The notes under the pieces: model-generated
The model's database searches: none
Told to the model about the DNA's origin: nothing
What the model saw: the letters and a program-made list of their open reading frames with translations, nothing else
Translations under genes and position numbers: made by a program
Shown here: piece after piece, positions 35,859 through 47,330 of the stretch
Numbering within the stretch: the first letter of the stretch is position 1
Layout of the letters: every line of letters begins with the position of its first letter
Assembly (NCBI GenBank): GCA_037043015.1
Contig: CM073328.1
Span: 15,721,495 to 15,785,494 of the forward strand
Direction of reading: 5' to 3'
Source: Bryum argenteum
Taxonomy: Eukaryota; Streptophyta; Bryopsida; Bryales; Bryaceae
DNA: 64,000 nt

Positions 35859-36186
35859 CCTCGCCACTAAGGGCGGTATAGAAAGGGGGTGGCGCCTCCC
35901 TGCGTGCCCACAAAACCCTGCCCGCCCACAAAACCCTGCCCGCATAAAATAATTTGGGAGTAAATTTGCCTCCTAAATTTTTGTTGTTGATGTCATCAAT
36001 GCCATCACAGGACTCTTCCAAGGAAAAATAGGGGTCGCTGATCCCATTTTTAAACTCAAAATCTGAAAAAAAATATTGTAGGGCCTCCAAAAATGCAAAA
36101 ATTGTATTTATACGAATTTCTGCCGGGCAGCGAGTGTGGGCGGGCAGGGAGGCGCCACCCCCTTTCTATACCGCCCTTAGTGGCAA
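35859..36186. mobile_element. 328-bp MULE-like MITE with 11-bp target duplication
   Basis: Inverted ends GCCACTAAGGGCGGTATAGA (35863) and the reverse complement ending 36184 continue with GGGGGTGGCGCCTCCCTG..., giving TIRs over 50 bp. GGGTCACCGAT flanks both sides (35848-35858 and 36187-36197), an 11-bp target-site duplication as seen for Mutator-like elements (usually 8-11 bp). No coding capacity. It lies between copies B and C. Confidence 0.85.
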
Positions 36187-36872
36187 GGGTCACCGATGGT
36201 CCTCTTGCCTTTCAACTGTAAGTGCAAGTTTAGTTGAACAACCCTCAGTCCCTCCTCGTTTCACATCTCCAATTATTAGCAACCAATTTGTAAGAATTTG
36301 AGTCTTTGACATTTAAGTTCATCAATCACAAATGAGATGAATATTTAAAAACTCCACTTTTGAAGGCACCTCAACCCTTAAATGCCAAGCCCCTCTAAAA
36401 TAGAAAATGGCTCTATAGAGATGATTCAAGACGAGGTGTTTTCACGCCCGGGAGCATTGGGGGTTAAGTACAAAACTATGCAAAGAGTTGTACATCGTTT
36501 AGAAGTTGTACTCTTTAGCCTTCAATAAAGAGAGTTGAAAAAAAAAAAAATTGACATTTAGGTGTACACGGAATGGAGTTAAAGGCAAGGTGAAAAACTA
36601 TCTTGAAAAGGAAGTTTGATCTCCCAATGAAAGTTTGTTTTGAATTGATCCAAATTATACATTACGCAAGGTCAAGTCCCTCACGCCAACAACGTGTCCC
36701 CACATAGGCATCTCAAACGCCTCTCAACAATGTCACTAGTTTGTGCACATAAGTGCTCAAGTTCACCTTTTAATCAAACTGATTGCTAAAAACGCTCAAC
36801 ATCTCAAGCATAGTCACTACTTTCAAACACCCTCTACACCTTTAGTTGTGAAATCTCCATACATAGAAAAAT

Positions 36873-38439
36873 ATGGTGGCGTAGATGCTCCTCTTCTATC
36901 CAATTTTAAACGTAGGACTAGTTTCAGCACCCAAATGTAGCTTAAGTGATCCTTCAACCTAAAATGTAAGTGCCTCTCTCCTTGCCAATATTCTTTTCTT
37001 TGCGATCACTTTTGGGAATTACAATGACTACTTCAAGGGTTGTGTCTCTTTGCTAGTGCTCTTTCCTTTGCAATCACTTTTGAAAATTATAGTCACCAAG
37101 GTAGCTCCTCTTGTCAATGCTCTTACCTTTGGAATCACTTTTGGAGATTATGGTGACTCCTTCAAGGGTAGTTTGTCCTTGTTGGTGCACTTTTCATTGC
37201 AATCACTTTCGGAGAATATAATGACTACCTCAAGGTGTTTTCTCCTTCTCAGTGCTCTTTCGTTTGCAATCAAGGCTCATTCAACTCAAAATCGACGCCA
37301 TTCCTCTGCTGGCTCCATAAAGGACGTGAACTGGTTCTGGTTAGAATGGAATGATCCTCACCTAGCTTTTATGTGCGAAATGCGCAGAAGCTAATTATCG
37401 CTTAATGCAGGTGTGAACAAGAGGCGATGCTCGTCGTGTCACCAGCCGGCGTCCTCCATGCATTGAATCCTGTGACCAAGCACACCATCTGGACTTATGC
37501 ATCGGGATCGGCCATGGGCTCCAAACTCCCAAGACAGGACCCTCACTCTCATGAGCAAATTGTATTTTCCGAGGCAGATAGGAATCTCTTTGTCGTGGAG
37601 GAATCGCGAATCAAGGTGAGCATACGAGAATCTTATGTTAATCTATGATATCGTGATAGGAAGCCAACATTGTGTTCAGAAAACTTCTTTTAGCCATTTC
37701 TGATCTACACATGCAATGTACTCTCTGAGTTTCGTGACAACCTCGTTGGAGACCACGGGCCATGGTAAACCAGCACAAGGCAAATTTATTTGTCTTATCC
37801 TGGATCGATTAGAGTTCTCTGCTAATTGCAGTCAGTGTTGAGTTTGAACTTCAGTCGAGATCTTCTTCATTATGGGGAGTCATGCGAAGTGAGGTCCTTG
37901 ACATGATCTGTCTGTGCTTGTCCAGAGGACTACAATTAACATGCACAATCTGATCGCCAACATACCTCGGTTTACGGCAGATGGAGCAATGGTCATCGGT
38001 TTATTGAGCAATACCAAATTCCTGTTGAAAAAGAACAGGGGGGCTCTCATCCGCAGAGTCGATCATTCTGGAAGAATGTGGGGGAAACGAGAGCATGATT
38101 CCGAGAAGAAGTTGCCAACACTGTTCTTTCGGAGGACTGACTATGCAGTAATTGTGCACGATATAGAACGGGTGCTCTTCTCTGGAGAGTCACGGTGGCT
38201 GATACCAAAACCATGCCACTGGGTTCGCCTTGCAAGGAATATCCCATCGGTCTGTTGTCGTCCAAGGGTGAACATTACGATTCTCAGTTGTGTATGCTTT
38301 TCTTCTCTTGGAACAATGCTGTTATGTTTCAATTTTGTGAAGTTTCTGAAGTTCAAAGGTTGAGCTATTCCCTCCTTGTGCAGAAGTGTACATGAAGAAT
38401 CTGCTTCCGGATTCGTCTTCTGCATTTCCATCGCAGTGA
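36873..38439 (+). pseudogene. IRE1 luminal-domain-like gene, copy C (one-base frameshift)
   Basis: The leader exon (36873-36965) is dead: 'MVA' then TAG. Exon 2 (37411-37615) is open: 'CEQEAMLVVSPAGVLHALNP' ... 'IWTYASGSAMGSKLPRQDPH' ... 'FVVEESRIK|gtgagc'. Exon 3 (37926-38267) is open through 'NLIANIPRFTADGAMV', 'TKFLLKKNRGALIRRVD' and 'LFFRRTDYAVIVHDI', then one base is missing against copy D (ATATAGAACG versus ATATCAGAACG, about 38162), shifting the frame before 'GALLWRVTVAD'. Exon 4 is 38384-38439; its acceptor is CAG|AAGTG. The first intron holds the tandem repeat (36985-37280). This copy served as the reference for the deletion in exon 2 of copy A. Confidence 0.75.
36975..37280 (+). repeat. 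First-intron tandem repeats of copy C
   Basis: Four to five units with the core TTTGCAATCACTTTTG(G/A)A(G/A)ATTAT, as in copies A and D. Units differ at 10-25% of positions. Confidence 0.8.
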
Positions 38440-39029
38440 TTATCGAAATAGGAAACAACTGGGTGGTGAAAGGGTTTTAATTCGGCGAGAGAGATCTCAG
38501 ACCTATTCTCTTAGCCATGGCCGATTGTCCATGGCCTATTGTCCATGGGCGATTGTCACCTAAAAAAGAGAGAAAAGGATTCTAAATTTTAATTTTGCAA
38601 TATTTTAAAGAATAATTAATATGAATAAGGGTGTGTTCAGGAGCCACTAGAATATAATGATATCTAAATCTCATTGTTGTTGCCAGGGTCGAGGGTGAAG
38701 AACAATATATTCAAGATGCTTCACGAAAGTTTTCATTCTAGAAGCGGTGGCTGCCGGGGGGTGATCTAACAATCTCACTGATTCCATCCAGGAGAGGTCT
38801 CAGAATTGAACGAGCCCCATAACTCCGTTGAAACTCTGAGGGAATATGTTGAGACTTCAAATACGACAACCGTGATCATGCCATTACACGTTGTTGCCTC
38901 GCGCGTGGAGGACTATGCTCGGACATAGGTCGACCGGAGTATAAATGCTCCTAGTTTGATAGATGTTTTTAACTAGTTTGAACGGTGTCACGAAGATGTC
39001 AATTTCTAGCATGAATCACGTTGCAATGG

Positions 39030-40051
39030 TACAATTGTAGAGGCCAAGCAGGGCAAGGAGGTGATTGTGGTTGGGGAGGACTCAATAGAGGAGGGTGGGT
39101 AGGAGGTGACCATGGCAGAGGAGGACTCAATAGAAGAGGGTGGGTAGGAGGTGACCGTGGCAGAGGAGGGCTTGAGAGAGAAGGCTCCTTAGGAGGTGCC
39201 GACGGAGATGGAGAACATTGAGCACCAGTGGAGGAGGAAGTTGCAGAGGACGTGACCGTGGCGGAGGTCTCGAGAGAGAAAGCTGATGACGAGCATGTCT
39301 CGGTAAAGAATGATCACAAGCAGGTCTTGGTCGAGAAGGCCTAGTACGAGCATATCTCGGTCGAGCACGAGGAAGACTCCATAGTGAAGGCCGAGCACGA
39401 GCATGTATCAGTGGAGGTGGAAGTTGCACAAGGTCTCATCAAAGGAGGTCGCGCAAGAGGGTTGGTCTAATGATAAGGCAGCTCAAGAGGAAGGCTGGAC
39501 TAATGGTCGGCTTAATAACAGGGCGGCTCAAGAAGAGGTGGCGCGAGAGGTTGTCGAGCCGGAAGTTGTCACGCCTGAATTGTGACATGAGAGGTTGTAG
39601 CACCTGAGGACGTAGCCCGAGAGGTCGTAGCACCGGAAGTCGTAGCACCGAAGATCGTAGCGCAAGAGGTTCATAGCGCGAGGGTTTGTAGCTTGAGAGG
39701 TAGTAGCGGTAGAGGTGGTTGCGGTAGAGGTGTTCGCGCGGGAGGTTGTACCACAAGAGGTTGGAGGGTAGGAGATTGCCGTACATGAGGTTACCGCGGA
39801 GGGGGAGACCAAGCCGGAAGAGCAAGTTGAGTTTATGATGATTTGTTCAAAGAAGGAGATAGCTTTCAACTTGGTGAACGCAAACCCAACAAATTTGAGC
39901 ATGATGTCTAGATGAAAAAAGAGATTGCAAAAAAGTAAGGGAAAGGGAAGGCGGTTTCTGATATTGCAAGCAACAAGGAGTCACCAAGCATCGATGCCGC
40001 ACGATCGAATGTGGAGAGTGATGTTCAAGGCTATTGGGACAAAGAGTTCTA
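39030..40051 (+). pseudogene. Decayed Glu/Val-rich repeat-coding relic
   Basis: Between copies C and D one plus-strand frame reads as degenerate repeats: 'EDSIEEGG*EVTMAEEDSIE' (39080-39150), then 'VEEEVAEDVTVAEVSREKAD' and 'DEHVSVKNDHKQVLVEKA*Y' (39220-39345), 'EVVAPEDVAREVVAPEVVAP' (39590-39650), and finally 'TKPEEQVEFMMICSKKEIAF' + 'NLVNANPTNLSMM' with a stop near 39913. Several internal stops are TAG or TGA and the frame changes, so it is dead. Minisatellite units of about 45 bp (39060-39180) and 15-18 bp (39590-39730) underlie it. No family was recognised; the purine bias is strong and strand-specific. Confidence 0.55.
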
Positions 40052-40733
40052 AGGAGAATCTCACGTTTCTCATGTTGTAGAGCCTAGTATTACATGAAAC
40101 ATTAGGGCAACAACCATCAACCCAATTGGAACCACAACAATTACACCTTTCCTCCCGGATCCATGTAATCATTCCCTTCACCATTCTCAATGTGTAATAA
40201 TCGGTTGTTTTTGTCGAATCGATTTTCATGTTGAATAATTGCCCCCGCTTGACACGAAGTTGAGAACCGCTAAAGCCTCGACTATGGTATATTATGGAAG
40301 TGCCCACTCATACCAATTGGCTGTTCTTCCACTTGCATCACAGGTTGGAGTACGCATCAGACTCTAACTACAGTAAAAGAAACTTTTAAAAGTAAGTGAA
40401 TCATCTTGATTTTACTTATCGATATGTCTCTTTTAAAAACAAGTTGCAAGAAGATGACCCATAGATCTTCTTCATGTACTAATAAGTTGCACCATAGGTT
40501 TTTGTGTTGATGGGTCAATCGTCTCGGTAGTAAAATTGCTACCTGTATACTTGACTTTTTCTTATCTCTATTGGCATGACTTAGGCAAGCCACCAAAGTT
40601 GTAGTTGCCTCCGTCATAGGTCCGCATACGTGAATCAAACAAATTGCTAAAAACGCTTGACATCTCGAACTTAGTCACTATTCTGAAACACCCTTTACGC
40701 CTTTAGTTGTGAAATCTCCATAAATAAAAAATT

Positions 40734-42536
40734 ATGGTGGTGTGCGTCCACCTTTTCTATCCAATTTTAAACGTGAGTCTTGTTTCGACACCCAAATGTA
40801 ATTGCAATGATCCTTCAACTTGAAATGTAAGTGCGCCTCTTCTTGCCAATGCACTTTCCTTTGCAATCACTTTAGAATATAATAGTGATTCATTCAAAGG
40901 CGGCGACTCCTTGCGTGCTTCAAAGTTGCTTTCTCCTTTCAATATTCTTTCCTTTGCAATCACTTCTCAAGATTATAGTAACTTCTTCAAAGGTAGTTTC
41001 TTCTTGCGATCGCTCATTTCTTTGCAATCAATTTGGAAATTATGGTGACTACTTGATGGTAGCTTCTTTTCTCAATGCTCTTCCCTTTGCAATCACTTTT
41101 GGAGATTAGGATAGTTCAACTCTAAACCGACGCCATTCCTCTGCTTGCTTCATGAAGGACGAATACTAATTGTGCTCATAATGAAATGATCCTTATTTAA
41201 TTCTTTAAGCTGATTCTTGCTCAATAAACAAGAGGCGATATTACCCGTCGGCGTCCCCTTGCATGCAGTAAATCATGTAACCAAGCACACCATCTGGACT
41301 TATGCATCAGGATCGGCCATGGGCTCCAAGCACTATTACAATTTGAGGGGGTTTGCAACGTTTTCTTCTCGAACGTTGCCCAAGTCTAGCAACATTTTGG
41401 AACTCGCTAGATCAACGTTCTTAAGAAAATAAGCAACGTTATCAAATCACCAAGCAACGTTATTTATAAACTACTAGGAAACATTGCTTACTTTTTTGAG
41501 AACGTTGTTCAAGCAAATTCCAAAACATTGCTAAACTTTAGCAACATTTACACAAAAGCAACGTTTGTACTGTTGCAAACCTCTCTCTTTTCCAATAGTG
41601 GCGCTATGGTTCTAAGACGGGATACTCACTCTGATGACCAAGTTGCATTTTCCGGGGCAGATGGGAATCTCTATGTCGTAGAGGGATCGCGAATCAAGGT
41701 GAGCATACCAGAATATTATAATATATGATATCGTGATAGGAAGCCAACATTGTGTTCAAAAACTTCTTTTACCCATTTCTAATCTACACATGCAATGTAC
41801 TCTCTGAGTTTCGTGACAACCTCATAAGAGACCATGAGCCATGGTAAACCCGCGAAAAGAAAATTCCTTTGTCTTCTCCTGGATCGATTAGAGTTGTCTG
41901 CTTAATGTAGTAACTGTTAAGTCTGAGCTTCAGTCGAGATCTTCTTCTATTACGAGTCATGCGAAGTGAGGTCCTTGACATGATCTGTTTGTGCTTCTCC
42001 AGAGGGCTAAAATAAACTTGAGCAATCTCATCGCCAACACACCTCGGGTTACGGCAGATGAAGCAATGATCACTAGTTTATTGAGCAATACCGTATTCCT
42101 GTTGAACAAGAACACGGGGGCTCTCATCCGCAGATTCAATCATTCCGGAAGAATGTGGGGGAACCAGAGCGTGATTCCGAGAAGAAGTTGCCAACACTGT
42201 TCTTTCGGAGGACTGGCTACGCAGTAGTTGTGCACGATATCAGAACGGGTGCTCTTCTCTGGAGAGTCACGGTGGCTGATACCAAAACCATGCCACTGAG
42301 TTCGCCTTGCAAGGAACTTCCCATCGGTCTGTTGTCGTCCAAAGGTGAAACATTACGTAATAGTTCTCAGTGGTGTATGCTTTTGTCCTCCTGGATTATT
42401 GCTGAACATATGTTTCAATTCTGTAAAGTTTCTGAAGTTTGATGTTTGAGCTTGCTCTCCTTGTGCAGGTGTTTACCTGAATAATCTGTTCCCAGATTCG
42501 CCCTCCGCATTCCCATCGCAGCGACTAACGAGATAG
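40734..42536 (+). pseudogene. IRE1 luminal-domain-like gene, copy D (MITE insertion and frameshifts)
   Basis: The leader exon (40734-40826) starts 'MVVCVHLFYPIL' but then loses frame. The acceptor of exon 2 is gone (GCTCAATAAACAAGAGGCG where A has ATGCAGGTGTGAACAAGAGG). Exon 2 (about 41226-41698) is split by a 270-bp MITE at 41331-41600; its second half is open and well kept ('RRDTHSDDQVAFSGADGNLY' 'VVEGSRIK|gtgagc'). Exon 3 (42003-42344) has 'NLIANTPRVTADEAMI' and 'TVFLLNKNTGALIRRF', one base short near 42165, then 'LFFRRTGYAVVVHDIRTGAL' 'LWRVTVAD'. Exon 4 (42469-42536) gives 'VYLNNLFPDSPSAFPSQRLTR' split over the junction, ending TAG. Confidence 0.75.
41331..41600. mobile_element. 270-bp CACTA-type MITE inside exon 2 of copy D
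   Basis: Starts CACTATTACAATTTGAGGGG and ends TTTTCCAATAGTG; both ends share CACTATT and, inside, GAG(G/A)GG then GTTTGCAAC. The interior repeats GCAACGTT or its complement about ten times. Direct insertion into GGGCTCCAAG of exon 2 is plain from the other copies. A clear 3-bp target duplication was not seen, so the right junction may have altered. Confidence 0.8.
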
Positions 42537-42599
42537 GAAACAACTGGGTGGTGGAAGGTCTTAAATTCGGTTAGAAAGAACTTAGACCTATTCTCTTGG

Positions 42600-42682
42600 C
42601 TATGGCCCATTGTCCATGGCGGATTGTCCATGGCGGATTGTACATGGCTCATTGTCCATGGCCGAATGTCGATGGCCAATTG
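42600..42682 (+). repeat. 15-bp tandem repeat after copy D
   Basis: Five units of (C/G)CCATGGC(G/C)GATTGT, the same family as after copies A and C. Confidence 0.8.
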
Positions 42683-44443
42683 TATTTGTTTGATGGTCAC
42701 GGTGTACTAAATGAGAGGAATTTTTCTCACTTTTTGTGGGAATAAAGTTAGTATCATAGTCAGAGCTTGGTGATGAGCATTTTGAATTGGTGAATGAGAG
42801 ATAAGTTCCTCCTCAATATGAATAAAGATGAGTTACTTTAACCATTGTTGAATCGATGAATCGGATACTCGAAAAGTCTAGAAATGTCTCAAGAAATGAG
42901 TGACCACTAGATCTACTGCCCATAAGGGAAGTGGATCATAAGATTGAACCAGTTAAAGGAGCGGACTCCAAAACAAGGCTACCTACCAACTTGAGCTCAA
43001 TGAGCTAATAAAAGCGTCAATTCATGAATTGTTGCTAAGGGGCTACATCAAGGCCAAGCTTTCCTCCATTTTAAATAAGAAGCTTTCTTGATGTAGTGTT
43101 TTAATCTTTTTCGACATTCTTGACATTCATGAGTTTGCAAGTGAGAAAGAAGAGATATTTTCAGGTATGTGATACCTTGATGAATTGGAAAAAAATAAAT
43201 GAACCTTGATGATTACTTCTCAATTTGAAACATTAATTCATTCACAATCCTCTAAGACGTAGAGAGATTGAGTTTCTTAACAGAAGCTAGAAGAAACTCT
43301 TTGACAAGTCCCACAAGTATCTTACGAGGCAATGTTAAAATTAAGAATGATTTCACTTTGAATCAATGTTTCATGGAGATTGCATTGATGGTTAGATGTT
43401 AAAGTTGGACTAAGTGTTCAATTCTTTAATTAATACCAACATTGGCCAATTCTTCGGTCAATTTGGCGTTACATACATACCTTCCATTGAGCATGCTTGT
43501 TGCAACAATATCAATCTAATAGCAATAGTGAAAACTAATAGTCCTTTATTCACTTTTGGACATGATGTTGGGCACAGCCAAGGCATGGGTATCACTTTTT
43601 GTCAAGACTAATTAGGTGATTTTTGGTTGAAACATCCAAAGTTCATCATTTTTCCATTTTTATCAATTACAAAGAGTAAAAAATCATTTTAAAATATCGT
43701 ATATGTAATTGGGATCAAGATGCACATTCCTAAGAAAAAAATTATTCAATTTTTTTATTTTTGGATCATTGAACCCTCCACAGTAAATTGCATATTGGTG
43801 GGATTTGCACGCATTATGGTGCAAAAATTATTAATTGTTTATTTGTCAAACTAACTATTTTATAAAATGCACAAGTACATGTAAGTCATATCCAAAAATG
43901 GTATCAAAATGTGATCATTTGATGTATCGAATGATTTTTTCTTAGGATTTTGTGTCATTAGGACAAACTTACTTTTTCAACTAAAATACCTAATAAAAAC
44001 TCTTAATATTCTTCAATGCGAATGAATCTTTTTTTTTTTTTGGTAGGCTATAAGTGCTGTAAATTGAAACCACATTTGGTGTTCTCATACTTAACTTCAT
44101 TTAGAAGATGGACATGTTTGACACACTTGCATGAGGTGAAATTGTACTTGAGACAATTTTTTTGGACACCCTTAGCTTAATTGTGCCCTGTTGTTCGTGC
44201 ACACACAATGCAACTCCTATGATTCTTCAACGTGAAGTGTACGAGTCTCTCTCCTTGTTGGTACGCCCACATCCAAAACTCTTGCGCCAACGACTTGTCG
44301 CCACGTTTACATTTTACACGTCATTCCCCTTTATCATTGGCTAGCATACAATTTCAACTGTAATCCACACAAATTGCTAAAACCGTTTGTCATCTCCAGC
44401 TTAGCCACTATTGTGAAACACCCTTTTCCTCTTGAGCTCTAAA
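42683..44443. other. Spacer between copies D and E with duplicated segments
   Basis: Segments at 42830-43530 match the region 30120-30620 downstream of copy A (e.g. TTTCATGGAGATTGCATTGA). A fragment at 44195-44260 (CACAATGCAACTCCTATGAT, TTCAACGTGAAGTGTACGAG) is a further partial leader exon with its donor. No open gene is present. Confidence 0.55.
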
Positions 44444-45794
44444 ATGTGCATTCCAAACATAATTATGCTTTTGTACGTTCTCTTGCTCTATTCACTTATC
44501 CGCGTAATGCTATTCCTTCACCACAATTGCAACCGCCACGATCCTTCAGCATGAAGTGTACGAGTCTTTCTCCTTGTCTCCCTGTTCGATGCTCTTATCG
44601 TTTTGGAGAGTTTGGTGATTGCTTGCAGAGTAATTCGACTCGGGAACGGCGTGATTCGTGATGCAAACCGGTTCTGCTTAGAATGGAATTATCATCACCT
44701 GGCTGCCATTTTTTGCGAAATCTTGGTTTAAGGGTGGCATTTGTGCAGGTTTGAGCCAGAGGCGATGCTCGTGGTATCACCAGCCGGCCACCTCCATGCA
44801 GTGAATCCTCTGACCAGACAGAGTATCTGGGCAATTGCAACGGGATCGGCCATGGGCTCCAAGCTCCCAAGAACGAACATTCGCGACATCACCTCGAGTG
44901 GTGAATACTCTGATAACCAGACTGTGTATTCCGGAGCAGGGAAAATCTATGTCGTGGAGGGATGGCAAGTACGTTAGGGTGAGCACCCCAGAATCTTACA
45001 ATCTACAAGATCCTGATGTTGGCATACACGAAACCAACATTTTATTGTAGGAACTTTCTTCTTCATATCTGATCTACACCTTCGATGTTCTCTGAGTTTC
45101 GTGACAGCCTCATTGAGTGTCTATGAAGATCTGGCTGACCAGTAGGTTGCAGATTTTTCTTGTCCTCTGCATCGAATCACGGTTGACTTCATTTTGATGT
45201 TACGTTCGAAACTTCAACCTCTTAGGTCCTCTCCACAAGCGTTTTGAGGAGATGATTTGTTTGTGATTCTCCAGCCGACTGCAATAAAGTTGAGGAATCT
45301 GATAGCAGACACACCTCGGGTTACGGCAGATGGAAGGATGATCAGGAGTTCAGTGAGCAGGTTCTCATTCCTGTTGAACAAGGACACGGGGACTCCTATC
45401 CACAAATTCGACCGCTTCGGGAGTGTGTAGGCGAAACTAGAGCCTGGTTACGAGAAGTAGGTGGCGACACTGTTCTGTCGGAGGACTGAGTATTCAGTGA
45501 TTGTGCAAGATGTGGCAACGTGTGCTATTCACTGGCAAATCTCGGTGCCTGAGATCAGAATCATGGGTCGTCGTTCGTATGACGAGATTCTACTCGGTCT
45601 GTTTACGGCTAAAGGTGAAACATTGCATTTTCCTGTTGCATATGCTTTTCTCGTCCTGGAACAGTCTTGTTCTGTTTCAGTTCTGTGAAGTTTCTGAAGT
45701 ATGAGCCTGCTCTCCTTGTGCACCTCAATTCTTGGAATACTTGCTTCCGGATGCGCCTTCTGCAGTACGATCTCAGGGAAGAATTAGTTCGTGA
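44444..45794 (+). pseudogene. IRE1 luminal-domain-like gene, copy E (several lesions)
   Basis: Very close to copy B. The leader (44444-44557) starts 'MCIPNIIMLLYVLLLYSLIR' but one extra base near 44525 leads to a stop. Exon 2 (44749-44978) reads 'FEPEAMLVVSPAGHLHAVNP' to 'YSGAGKIYVVEGWQVR' then TAG, from extra bases before the donor. Exon 3 (45275-45614) has TAG for the Trp codon at 45428-45430 and an inserted TAG near 45458. The exon 4 acceptor is changed from GCAG to GCAC (45719-45722). Its long, near-perfect exon 2 match to B shows a recent common origin. Confidence 0.75.
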
Positions 45795-45879
45795 AAGGCC
45801 TAATTTCAGGCATGAGAGAAGTTTACACTCTTGTTTATGGCTGGTGGTCATGGTGTACAATGATTAACAGCACAAGATA

Positions 45880-47330
45880 CAATGACAAAAAGTGTTGATG
45901 GGCATCAAAGAAATGAAGGGAGCTATCAACAAGGCTGTGTTTGCCAGTGAATGACTTATGAAGAAGAGACTAACCTTTGTGATACAAGAGAAAGCTACAA
46001 TTTCTATCCAAAATCAAAACTATTCGGGCATTAATGCCTCCTTGAGCTTGAAGCTTACCAAGTAAGCACATTTCCTTCGGGAGTTCTCCCTCACCTTGAA
46101 AGAGTTTGGCACCCCTAATTTCTGTGATGATGGATCGATGGATTTGGCAGTAAAATTGGTACGTTGTACTTGACTTTTTCTTATCTCTCGAGGGGTGATT
46201 GTGGGCAAGAAGCCAAAGTCGTAGTTGCTTCAAAAGTGGCACTCCTTCAACTCTTAGGATAAACTCGAACGGTTGTGACACCCTTGCATACTTCTGTACG
46301 CCATATTTGTTGTTCCATCAATTCAAGAGGATAGAAAGAATCTCGAGTAGCCTTGAGATTGAAAATTGTATGTGCATACATTCTTGTTCTATATTCCCTA
46401 GTATGCTTTGATATTCTCATAGGAATGAAGGCTTTTTACTCGTTTCGTTTACCTTGTCCAAATGATTGAATCTTGATGTTGGTATCTCAATCTTGAAAAC
46501 AAATTCATCTAGAAGATAGGGGGTACGTATGTTTTGAAAAGAGCAAATGAGAATTTTTAAAAAATTTCTACTAAATTTATATATTTGAGATGGCCAAGAT
46601 ATGGCAAATGATCTCAATTTGGACTACTACTGCTCAGTGACGGTTAGATGCTCAAGTTATTCTCGACTAAATCTTCTTCCTTTATAGTATGGAGGTTCAA
46701 TCAAGGTCAATTTGGCATTATTGCCCACCACATAGCTTCAACATCAAAGGATTCAAAGTTAAAGTAAGTTAGTCAACATGCACCAATCTAGTCAAATTGA
46801 TGTTTGAACGCTACACATAATTTGTGCCAAGAAGGTAAGATCATCGGAGACAAGTATGAGTCATTGACATGAATGAATACACCAATCATTTTTTTTTCAT
46901 AGGAGGTTGTTGTACAAAAAGGCGATGAAGTTTAACACAAGAGCAATGCAGAATGCATTAGAATTAGGGCAACCACTCACCTTCATTTAACTCCGGGGCC
47001 CCTCTCACTATTCACCGAATCTACACCCAAAGATTCAAGGAGAAAATTGCACTTCATTCAACTACTCACAATGGCTACTCCTTCCAAAGATTTGTAGCCT
47101 TGGACTAAGTTAACTCAAAGTGCGGCAACACAACACACATAAGACTAGCCTCCCTCGATTTAGGTGTGATCCAAGTGGATTGCAACTTCATGTCATTGCC
47201 AAGCATGATTGGAGACTCGAGGTTTCTTCGCTTTTAATGTTGTTGAGATGAGCACTAATTTGATGTACAAATTTTGCTCATTGGGAGTGGACTTTTGGAA
47301 ACTTTGCAAGATAAAACAGCCTCTATCCAT
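45880..47330 (+). repeat. 3' flanking block of copy E, duplicate of 34290-35740
   Basis: Same order of landmarks as after copy B, about 80-85% alike with small indels. No gene. Its end near 47330 marks the right limit of the array. Confidence 0.75.

Noticed and set aside
39127-39825. Arg/Pro-rich minus-strand proteins
   Set aside because: Antisense translations of the purine-rich repeats; the plus strand has the more protein-like repeat.
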